From NCBI GenBank assembly GCA_003696505.1, contig RFHC01000059.1, forward strand, positions 1 to 39,704: a DNA stretch of 39,704 bases, read 5' to 3'. The notes under the pieces are model-generated. The model saw only the letters and a list, made by a program, of their open reading frames with translations. It ran no database searches and was not told the DNA's origin. This DNA comes from Deltaproteobacteria bacterium. GTDB taxonomy: Bacteria > Desulfobacterota > Deferrimicrobia > J040. Position numbers and translations under genes: made by a program. Positions 15,558 through 22,467 of this stretch are shown in pieces. Position 1 is the stretch's first letter, and each line of letters starts with the position of its first letter.

Positions 15558-16271
15558 CTACCCTGCCAGTTTGACAACAACGAATGAAGCGAAGTAGAGG
15601 ACCAGGAGGGGGACGGCCATGAGGGTCATGTTGTAGACATCAGGGGTTGGAGTGAGCACCGCGGCGAGGATGAAGCAGACGAGGATGGCGTACCGGGTTT
15701 TCCCCCGGAAGGCTTCCGGCCGGAGGATTCCCGCCCGGGCGAGGATGTAGGAAACGAGGGGGGCCTGGTGCGCTATCCCGGACGCAATCAGGAAGAAACT
15801 GCAGAAATCGACGAATTTCCCCACCGAAATCCCCGACTTCAGCCGCTCCGTCGAGAAGGAGAGGAGGAACTTTATCCCCGCAGGGAGGAGGACCCGGTAG
15901 CAGAGGTAGACCCCGGCGGCGAAGAGGAGGAGGGAGATGAGGAAGAAAAGGGGAACGCCCCTTTCCCTCCCGGGAGAGATTTTCGAAACCAGATACCTGA
16001 GGAGGAGAAAGGACGCGACGGGGAAGGAAAGGGTGAAACCGGCGTAGAGGGAGAGCTTCAGCGTGGCGATGAGCGCCTCCTGCGGGGCGTAAGAAACGAC
16101 CTTCTCGCCGAGAAGACGCAGGAGGAGGCGGAGGAGTTCCGTAGAAAAGAGAAAAGAGAGAACGGAAAAGGCGAAGACGACGAGGAGGATAACGAGAATC
16201 GTCCTCCTCAACTCCTCCAGGACGGCGAAGAATCCCGTCCCCTCGTATCCACCCGTCTCTTCTCTCTCCAC
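15558..16271 (-). CDS. tatC: Sec-independent protein translocase TatC (divergent)
   Basis: The 237-residue six-helix protein matches TatC, the twin-arginine signal receptor. The N-terminal LEELRR signature and the LTPTPDV motif after helix 4 are clear. Some usual residues differ. The family F-E-x-P in helix 4, which carries a conserved membrane glutamate, reads HQAP here, and the histidine before E-L-R is replaced. No tatA or tatB is in the window. GTG 16271 has GGGAG seven bases upstream. The divergent BtrH-like gene shares its -10 region. Confidence 0.88.
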   Translation of the reverse strand: MEREETGGYEGTGFFAVLEELRRTILVILLVVFAFSVLSFLFSTELLRLLLRLLGEKVVSYAPQEALIATLKLSLYAGFTLSFPVASFLLLRYLVSKISPGRERGVPLFFLISLLLFAAGVYLCYRVLLPAGIKFLLSFSTERLKSGISVGKFVDFCSFFLIASGIAHQAPLVSYILARAGILRPEAFRGKTRYAILVCFILAAVLTPTPDVYNMTLMAVPLLVLYFASFVVVKLAG

Positions 16272-16297
16272 GGTCCGCTCCCTGTCCGGCTTTCTGG

Positions 16298-16304
16298 TAT
16301 TATA
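16298..16304. promoter_or_regulatory. Shared, near-palindromic -10 element between tatC and the BtrH-like gene
   Basis: The plus strand reads TATTAT (16298-16303) and the minus strand reads a perfect TATAAT (16299-16304) over the same bases. It lies about 30 bases from both start codons. No good -35 box is visible on either side. Confidence 0.5.
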
Positions 16305-16332
16305 TAGCCGTTATCCGCAATTGGGGGGAGCC

Positions 16333-17316
16333 ATGCTCGTTCCGGGATACGTGCACAGGAGGGGAATTCACTGCGGTTCCACGTCGATGAGGAACGCCCT
16401 CGCCTTCCTCGGGGGAGAATACCGGGAAGAAGACCTTTTCGGCCTGGGCGAAGGGCTCTCCTTCATCTACGTCGACGCCCAGCCTGTGCCTCCGGGAGTG
16501 GCGATTCACGGCAGGAGCCTCGACCTCGAAGTGGTGCTGGCACGAAGGTTCGAACTCCAGGTGGAGGTGACGAAAACCTCCGACCCTGAGGAAGCCCTCA
16601 GGGATGCCGAGAATATCCTCCAGGAGGGGAGGCCCCTCATCATCACGACGGACATCGCACACCTGGATTACTTCGACAGTTCCACCCACTTCGCCGGGCA
16701 CGTCGTCGTCCTGGTGGGGAAAAACGAGGACGGTACCTACCTCATTTCCGATTCCGAATTCCCCGACCTTCAGAAAGTGAGCAGGGAGTCGCTCCTCAGG
16801 GCGAGAAATTCCGACCTCCCCCCATACGGAATTCCGAACCTGGCCATCGCCCTTTCGGGAAAGCCGAAAAACCTCTCTCCACAGGACTGGATAGATGCCG
16901 TCGTCTCCTGCGGGGAGAGGCACCTCTTCCCGGGAGACCCCCTGAAGGGGATTCCCGGCATGCTTCGGGCGGCGGCGGATATGCCCCGCTGGGGAGAGAT
17001 GACGGAGACGCCCGAATTCGCAGCCCGCTTCGCCTATCAGGTCATCGAGAAGAGGGGGACGGGAGGCGGGTTTTTCCGGAGGATGTACGCGCGCTTCCTC
17101 GCCGGATGCGCCAGGGCCACGGGGAGGGATGCCTTCTCCAACCTGGCGAAGGAGATGGAGAAAATCGCTGATCTCTGGTCGGACCTGGCGGGGAACCTGA
17201 AAGAGGCGAGCCAGGACTTCTCTCCGGAAAAGATGAAAATCTGCGGGGAGAAACTGGGGGAGATAGCCGTCCGGGAGGAGAGGTTCTTCAAAGAAGCGCT
17301 CCTCCTCTTCACCTGA
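16333..17316 (+). CDS. BtrH-like protein (butirosin H N-terminal domain plus DUF4872-type C-terminus)
   Basis: The 327-residue protein begins with HCGSTSMRNALAFLG, with the candidate nucleophile C14, and FGLGEGLSFIY, the pattern of the BtrH N-terminal domain (cysteine-protease-like fold). BtrH transfers an aminobutyryl side chain from an acyl carrier protein in butirosin biosynthesis. GHVVVLVGKNEDGTYLISD at about 120-138 supplies the candidate catalytic His and Asp. The C-terminal half is mostly helical, as in the companion DUF4872 domain. ATG 16333 has GGGGGGAG directly upstream. There are no antibiotic-biosynthesis or carrier-protein genes around it, so its acyl donor and acceptor are unknown. 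Confidence 0.8.
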   Translation: MLVPGYVHRRGIHCGSTSMRNALAFLGGEYREEDLFGLGEGLSFIYVDAQPVPPGVAIHGRSLDLEVVLARRFELQVEVTKTSDPEEALRDAENILQEGRPLIITTDIAHLDYFDSSTHFAGHVVVLVGKNEDGTYLISDSEFPDLQKVSRESLLRARNSDLPPYGIPNLAIALSGKPKNLSPQDWIDAVVSCGERHLFPGDPLKGIPGMLRAAADMPRWGEMTETPEFAARFAYQVIEKRGTGGGFFRRMYARFLAGCARATGRDAFSNLAKEMEKIADLWSDLAGNLKEASQDFSPEKMKICGEKLGEIAVREERFFKEALLLFT

Positions 17317-17323
17317 ACTCGAA

Positions 17324-17992
17324 TCAGAGAAATTCCTCGAGAATCTCGGAGGGGGCTTTCTGTGCCCCGAAGGGGACCCTCCCCAGGAGGAGGGAACCAT
17401 ACTTCCTCTTTAGTTCAGAATAGTTCCGTCGGGATGCCGCCGTTTCGCACCCGGACACGTCGTTGAGGACGATTCCCTTCAGGGGCAGGGATGCCGCTCT
17501 GAGAAACGCAACGGTGAGAGCCACGTGGTTGAGGACGCCGAGCCTGTCGGGGGCCACCACCAGGACGGAGAGTTTGCACTCCCGGGCGAGGTCGGCAAAG
17601 GTAAACCCGTCCACGGCCTCCACAAGGAGCCCCCCCGCCCCTTCAACGAAGAGGGCGGATACCTTTTCCTTCCACCGGGTCACGAAGGATACCAGGTCCT
17701 CCGCGTGCAGGGGAGCACCCGATTCCCTGACTGCAATGTTCGGGCTGACGGGCTCCCCGAAGCGCCAGGGACAGACCTCGTCGAGGGGGACCCCCCGGTG
17801 GCGCACGATTTCGTGATAGATTGAGCCGTCCGTCGGGACGAGGAGGTTACCCTCGCGCCGGCACCCCGTCTCGACCGGCTTCACGCAGGCGGCATCCACC
17901 CCCTGCGCGAGAAGCCCCCTGACGATGAGGGATGCGACGAAGGTCTTCCCCACCTCCGTGTCCGTCCCCGTGACGAGACAGGCCAGGCTCAC
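17324..17992 (-). CDS. bioD: Dethiobiotin synthetase
   Basis: The 222-residue ATP-dependent enzyme closes the ureido ring of 7,8-diaminopelargonic acid using CO2. P-loop GTDTEVGKT is at 9-17, the substrate lysine motif VKPVETG at 37-43 and VEGAGGLL near 116-123. GTG 17992 overlaps the bioA stop (GTGA). It is the last gene of the biotin operon and ends seven bases from the convergent BtrH-like gene. Confidence 0.96.
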   Translation of the reverse strand: MSLACLVTGTDTEVGKTFVASLIVRGLLAQGVDAACVKPVETGCRREGNLLVPTDGSIYHEIVRHRGVPLDEVCPWRFGEPVSPNIAVRESGAPLHAEDLVSFVTRWKEKVSALFVEGAGGLLVEAVDGFTFADLARECKLSVLVVAPDRLGVLNHVALTVAFLRAASLPLKGIVLNDVSGCETAASRRNYSELKRKYGSLLLGRVPFGAQKAPSEILEEFL

Positions 17993-19353
17993 CGCACCGT
18001 CTCCCGGAGGACCTCTTCCATCGCCCAGAAGGTGACGTCACAGAGGGTATCCACTTCTTCCAGGGTCGTCGAGAGGGGGGGCATGAGGACGATGACGTCG
18101 CCTAAGGGGCGGATGATGAGTCCCCTCTCCCTCGTCTTCCTGATGACTCTCTGTCCCACCTTCAACTCGGGGGGGAAGGGCTCCTTCGTCTCCCTGTCCC
18201 TGACGATTTCTATCCCCACCATGAGCCCCTTCTGCCGGACGTCGCCCACGTTGGGGTGGTCCTTCACCTCCTGGAGCCTTTCCGAGAGGCGGGACGACAC
18301 CTCCTGCACGTGCCCGAGGACGTCCTCTCTCTCGAATATCTCCAGGGTGGCGATGGCGGCGGCGCACCCCAGAGGGTTGGCCGTGTAGGAGTGACCGTGG
18401 AAGAAAGTCTTAAACTCCTCGTACCTCCCGAGGAAGGCGGAGTAGACCTCCTCGGTCGTGACCGTGGCGGCAAGGGGGAGGTACCCGCCCGTTATTCCCT
18501 TCGCGAGAGCCATGATGTCGGGGACGACACCCTCGTGCTCCACGGCGAACATCCTCCCCGTCCTCCCGAATCCGGTGGCGACTTCGTCGACGATGAGGAG
18601 CACTCCCGCCTCGTCCGCCGCCTCCCGGACTCTCCTGAGGAACCCCTCGGGGTGAACGATCATTCCCGCCGCACCCTGGACGAGGGGCTCCACCACGACG
18701 GCAGCCACCCTCTCCTTCTCCTCCATCAGCTTTTCCCGAAGGACTTCGGCACAGTGGAGACCGCACTTATCGAGCGTCAGGTCGTAGGGGCAGCGGAAGC
18801 AGTACGGACCGGGAACCTTAACCGTCTCGAAGAGGAGGGGACGGAAAATCGAATGGAACAGGTCAATTCCGCCTGCCGAGACGCTCCCGATGGTATCGCC
18901 GTGGTAAGCGCCGGTCAGGGTGAGGAAAGTGGTTTTCTCCTCTCCCCCGTTTCCCTTCTGCTTCCAGTACTGGAAGGCCATCTTGAGGGCGATTTCCATC
19001 GCCGTCGAGCCGTTATCGGAGTAGAAGACCCTGGAAAGCCCCTGCGGGAGGAACCCCATCAGTTTCTCCGTCAGTTCTATCGCGGGGACGTGGGTGAGGC
19101 CGAGAAATGTGGAGTGCGCCACCCTCGAGAGCTGCTCCCTTATCTTCTCGTCTATCTCCCTCCTCCTGTGGCCAAACAGGTTGACCCAGAGGGAGGAAAC
19201 GCCGTCGAAGAATCGGCGGCCCTGAACGTCAATGAGGTAGTTCCCCTCAGCCCTCTCGATGATTATCTGCTCCTCCCGGACCCAGTCCGCCATCTGAGTA
19301 AAGGGGTGCCAGATGTGGTCCCTGTCAATCTTCATCAACTTTTCTGCGTCCAT
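17989..19353 (-). CDS. bioA: Adenosylmethionine-8-amino-7-oxononanoate aminotransferase
   Basis: A 454-residue PLP enzyme of the class III aminotransferases that converts KAPA to DAPA with SAM as amino donor. HIWHPFTQM near the N-terminus is a BioA hallmark. GAYHGDTIG binds the cofactor, D256 lies in VDEVATGFGRTG, and the Schiff-base lysine is K285 in ALAKGITGG. The ATG has a GGAGGAGAGA ribosome site in the 10-base gap after bioF. Confidence 0.97.
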   Translation of the reverse strand: MDAEKLMKIDRDHIWHPFTQMADWVREEQIIIERAEGNYLIDVQGRRFFDGVSSLWVNLFGHRRREIDEKIREQLSRVAHSTFLGLTHVPAIELTEKLMGFLPQGLSRVFYSDNGSTAMEIALKMAFQYWKQKGNGGEEKTTFLTLTGAYHGDTIGSVSAGGIDLFHSIFRPLLFETVKVPGPYCFRCPYDLTLDKCGLHCAEVLREKLMEEKERVAAVVVEPLVQGAAGMIVHPEGFLRRVREAADEAGVLLIVDEVATGFGRTGRMFAVEHEGVVPDIMALAKGITGGYLPLAATVTTEEVYSAFLGRYEEFKTFFHGHSYTANPLGCAAAIATLEIFEREDVLGHVQEVSSRLSERLQEVKDHPNVGDVRQKGLMVGIEIVRDRETKEPFPPELKVGQRVIRKTRERGLIIRPLGDVIVLMPPLSTTLEEVDTLCDVTFWAMEEVLRETVR

Positions 19354-19363
19354 TCTCTCCTCC

Positions 19364-20539
19364 TCAGGTTGTCTCTCTCACACTTCTCATCACCCGGGCA
19401 ATCGTCCGGGCGCAGGAGATTATCTGTTCCTCCTCGTGGGCGGCCGTCACTGTTACCCGGAGCCTCCCCGTCCCCTCGGGGACGGTTGGAGGACGGACGC
19501 CGTAAACGAAAAACCCTTCCTCCATGAGCCGGCGGGAGACGGCCACGGTCTCCCGGTCCCCCCCGACGATGACGGGAAGGATGGGAGTCTCCGAAGAGAG
19601 CGGATACCCTTCCTCCCCCATGACTGAGGAGAAGAGGTGCACCTTCTCCCGCAGGCGGGAGGGCAGGTCAGGGTGTTTCATCAGGTGGCGGAGGCTCACC
19701 AGTGTGAGGGCAGCGATGAGGGGGGGGAGTCCGGTGTTGAAAATGAAAGGCCGGCACCTGTTGACGAAGTAGTCTCTCACCAGCCGTGAGGTGCAGATGT
19801 ACGCTCCGCAGGTGCCGAGGGCCTTGGAAAATGTGCCCATGTGAATGTCCACCCTCTCGGTCACTCCGAAGTGGGATGCTGTCCCCCTCCCTCCGGTGCC
19901 GATGACTCCCGTGGCGTGCGCGTCGTCGACGACGAGGAAGGCCCCGTACTTCTCCTTCAACTCGCACAACTCCGGCAGGGGCGCGATGTCCCCGTCCATG
20001 CTGAAGACGCCGTCGGTGATAATGACCTTCCGGGGGTTTTCGTCCTTCTTCAGGAGGTCCTCCAGGTGGTCCACATCCCGATGTCTGTACACCAGGACCT
20101 TTGCCCGCGACATCCGGCACCCGTCGATGATGGAGGCGTGGTTCAACTCGTCGGAGAAGACCGTCGTCTCCGGCGTGCCCAGGGTCGAAACGATTCCCAG
20201 GTTGGCCATGTAACCCGTGGAGAAGACGAGGCATTCCTCCGTCCCCTTGAAGCGCGCCATCTCCACTTCCAGTTCCCTGTGGACCTCCATGTTGCCGCAG
20301 ATGAGGCGGGAAGCACCCGCGCCGACACCCCACCTCTTTGCAAGCTCTCCCGCCGCACCCGTGAGGAATCCAGACGAGGCAAGACCGAGGTAATCGTTCG
20401 AACTGAAGTTAAGGTACCTCTTCCCGTCCACGACGATTTCGACGCCCTGGGGCGTCTCCAGGTCCCGGAGAAAACGATACCTCCCCTTCTCGCGGAGGAG
20501 GGCGAGCTCCTCCTCCATAGCCCGGTAGAGAGCGTTCAC
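19364..20539 (-). CDS. bioF: 8-amino-7-oxononanoate synthase
   Basis: A 391-residue alpha-oxoamine synthase condensing pimeloyl-thioester with L-alanine. The PLP lysine is K239 in GTFSKALG, and DDAHATGV and NHASIIDGCR are family signatures. I set the start at GTG 20539, which overlaps the bioB stop in a GTGA; the open frame continues further upstream but that part is bioB in another frame. The first residues (NALYRAMEEELA) fit the usual BioF N-terminal helix. Confidence 0.96.
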   Translation of the reverse strand: MNALYRAMEEELALLREKGRYRFLRDLETPQGVEIVVDGKRYLNFSSNDYLGLASSGFLTGAAGELAKRWGVGAGASRLICGNMEVHRELEVEMARFKGTEECLVFSTGYMANLGIVSTLGTPETTVFSDELNHASIIDGCRMSRAKVLVYRHRDVDHLEDLLKKDENPRKVIITDGVFSMDGDIAPLPELCELKEKYGAFLVVDDAHATGVIGTGGRGTASHFGVTERVDIHMGTFSKALGTCGAYICTSRLVRDYFVNRCRPFIFNTGLPPLIAALTLVSLRHLMKHPDLPSRLREKVHLFSSVMGEEGYPLSSETPILPVIVGGDRETVAVSRRLMEEGFFVYGVRPPTVPEGTGRLRVTVTAAHEEEQIISCARTIARVMRSVRETT

Positions 20540-21525
20540 CGCGAACCTCCCACCGTCCAGGTCAGGTTCAGGTCCTCCACCATCTGGATGTCTTCCTCGG
20601 GCGGACGCCCAAGGGTGGTGAGGTAGTTTCCGAGCATCGTCCCCGTTGCGCCGGCGACGAACATGAGCGACTGAAGGTCCCTCAGGTTCACCTCCCTCCC
20701 CCCGCAAACGATTATCTCTTTCGTCGGATTGACGAGGCGCATCATGGCGATGATTCTGAGGCAGGTAAGAGGCGTCAATTCCCTCCTCCCCTCGAGGGGA
20801 GTTCCCGGAATAGGGTTGAGGAAGTTGAGGGGAATCGAATCGACGTCGAGTTCTTTCAGGGTGAAGGCAAGCTCCACCCGGTCCTCGTCGGACTCTCCGA
20901 TTCCGAAGATGCCGCCGCAGCAGACCCAGAGCCCCTCCTCCTTGGCTTCCCTGACGACACGAACGTCCTCCTCGTAGGAGTGGGTGGTGCAGACATTCGG
21001 GAAATAGGACCGGGACGTCTCCAGGTTGTGGTGAAAGCTGGAAAGCCCTTTCTCTTTCAGGTATCTGAGCACCTCCCTGTCGACGATTCCGATGCTGACG
21101 CAGGTTTCCAGGCCGAGCGCCCTGACCCGGCCCACGGCTTCTCCCACCTTCTCCACTTCCTTCCAGTTTTTCAACCCCACGCCGGAAGTGACGATGGAGA
21201 ACTCCCTCGCGCCGGACTCCTTCGCCGCGCGGGCCCGCGTCTCCACCTCATCGGGGTCGATGAGGGGGAACTTCTCTATCTCTGCCCTCGAGACGCGGGA
21301 CTGCGAGCAGAAACTGCAGTCCTCCGAGCAGAGGCCCGACTTGGCGTTGACGATGGAGCAGAAGCGGACGTTTCTCCCCTTGTGGCGGAGCCTCACCCGA
21401 AACGCGGCACCGAGCAGGTCGAAGAGGTATTCGTCCGGCGTGGAGAGAACATGAAGCGCCGACTCCGGGTCGATACCCTTCCCGGAGAGAGCCTTCTCCT
21501 CCCACGATTCGATGATTTTCCTCAC
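20536..21525 (-). CDS. bioB: Biotin synthase (radical SAM)
   Basis: A 329-residue radical-SAM enzyme inserting sulfur into dethiobiotin. The SAM-binding [4Fe-4S] cluster cysteines are C66, C70 and C73 (CSEDCSFC). Residues of the second cluster follow downstream, including NLETSRSYFPNVCTTHSYEE and the C-terminal FVAGATGTMLGNYLTT. The GTG start at 21525 is preceded by GGGGAGGGG. It is the first gene of bioBFAD, behind a BirA-type operator. No bioC/bioH pimelate-arm genes are in the window. Confidence 0.97.
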   Translation of the reverse strand: MRKIIESWEEKALSGKGIDPESALHVLSTPDEYLFDLLGAAFRVRLRHKGRNVRFCSIVNAKSGLCSEDCSFCSQSRVSRAEIEKFPLIDPDEVETRARAAKESGAREFSIVTSGVGLKNWKEVEKVGEAVGRVRALGLETCVSIGIVDREVLRYLKEKGLSSFHHNLETSRSYFPNVCTTHSYEEDVRVVREAKEEGLWVCCGGIFGIGESDEDRVELAFTLKELDVDSIPLNFLNPIPGTPLEGRRELTPLTCLRIIAMMRLVNPTKEIIVCGGREVNLRDLQSLMFVAGATGTMLGNYLTTLGRPPEEDIQMVEDLNLTWTVGGSR

Positions 21526-21569
21526 GAGCCCCTCCCCGGGGAGTGAAAAAACTCCCCTTCCCTGATAAA

Positions 21570-21599
21570 ATTTTTACTCCGGTTCGGTCGAATAAAAAT
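21570..21599. repeat. AT-rich inverted repeat in the bioB/ttcA intergenic region
   Basis: Perfect 7-bp arms ATTTTTA (21570-21576) and TAAAAAT (21593-21599) flank a 16-base spacer. The right arm overlaps the predicted -10 region of the bioB promoter and the bioB transcription start falls within the element. It could be a second operator or just promoter AT-richness. Confidence 0.4.
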
Positions 21600-21626
21600 C
21601 TAACGGAGAGGAGACAGGGCTGTCAA
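21597..21626 (-). promoter_or_regulatory. bioB promoter
   Basis: On the minus strand TTGACA (21621-21626) is followed after 18 bases by TAGATT (21597-21602). The -35 hexamer lies within the left arm of the BirA-like operator, so repressor binding would occlude it. The predicted leader to the bioB start is about 65 bases. Confidence 0.6.
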
Positions 21627-21651
21627 CCAGAGTTATCAAAGAGGTTGACAG
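21620..21651. promoter_or_regulatory. BirA-type biotin operator
   Basis: A perfect 9-bp inverted repeat, CTGTCAACC-N14-GGTTGACAG, lies between divergent bioB and the TtcA-like gene. It closely resembles the known BirA operator TTGTAAACC-N(14-16)-GGTTTACAA: seven of nine positions match in each arm and the spacer is of the right length. It covers the bioB -35 box and ends eight bases before the TtcA-like ATG, so it may affect both genes. Confidence 0.75.
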
Positions 21652-21659
21652 GACGAAAA

Positions 21660-22463
21660 ATGGCAGCGGAAGACAAAAGCCTGAAAAGGCAGAAAAAACA
21701 CGTGACCTCCCTCACCCTGAAAGCGGTGAGGGAGTTTTCCCTCATAGAAGAGGGAGACCGGGTCCTCATCGCCCTTTCTGGCGGGAAGGACTCCTCCCTG
21801 TTGACGGAGATTCTCCGCGACTTTACCCGCTGGTTTGAGCCTCCCTTCCACCTGGAAGCCGTCAACGTAAAGACCGACCTCACCTGCGGGGGGTGCGCCC
21901 GCGAATCCCTCATCCGCGAATTCGCCGCATCGCGGCAAGTGCCCCTGGAGGTTCTGAGAATCACCATACGGGACAAGCTCGAGCCCGGTCAGGAACCCGA
22001 CTGCTTCATCTGCGCCTGGAATCGGAGGAAGGCGATATTCAACTACGCAGCTGAGAGGGGCTTCACGAAAATCGCCTTCGGCCACCACCTGGACGACGTG
22101 GTGGAAACCGCCCTGCTGAACCTCTTTTTCACGGGAGAATTCGCCCCCATGTTCCCGAAACAGGAGATGTTCGGGGGGAAAATATACATCATCAGGCCGT
22201 TCCTCTACGTTCCGGAGAAAAAAATCCTCTCCCTGGTGAACAAACTCGGTATCCGCCACTCCGCCTGCCGGTGTCCCTATGGAGAGAAGTCGAGGAGAAA
22301 GTGGGTAAAGAATCTCGTGGCGTCGCTCGAAAAAGAGAACAGGCACGTGAAGAGGAACATCTTCCGTCACGCGCTCAAAATCATCAGGCAGGGGGGAACG
22401 GGATTTGCGCCGAAAAGGCGGAAAAACCGGCTCGCTCTCACCGTCCCGGGAGACGCCTTTTGA
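21660..22463 (+). CDS. ttcA: TtcA-family tRNA thiolation enzyme (PP-loop ATPase)
   Basis: The 267-residue protein has the PP-loop ATP pyrophosphatase motif SGGKDSS (40-46) and FGHHLDDVVET (140-150). Cysteines C115 and C118 (CFIC) and a further pair near 203-205 match the [4Fe-4S] site of TtcA, which makes 2-thiocytidine at position 32 of certain tRNAs. An extra CGGC (C76-C79) precedes them. TilS was considered, but the CxxC and the C-terminus fit TtcA better. I used ATG 21660, with AGGA about ten bases upstream. The next gene begins four bases after its stop, so it is translationally linked to a histidine kinase. Confidence 0.88.
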   Translation: MAAEDKSLKRQKKHVTSLTLKAVREFSLIEEGDRVLIALSGGKDSSLLTEILRDFTRWFEPPFHLEAVNVKTDLTCGGCARESLIREFAASRQVPLEVLRITIRDKLEPGQEPDCFICAWNRRKAIFNYAAERGFTKIAFGHHLDDVVETALLNLFFTGEFAPMFPKQEMFGGKIYIIRPFLYVPEKKILSLVNKLGIRHSACRCPYGEKSRRKWVKNLVASLEKENRHVKRNIFRHALKIIRQGGTGFAPKRRKNRLALTVPGDAF

Positions 22464-22467
22464 GCCG

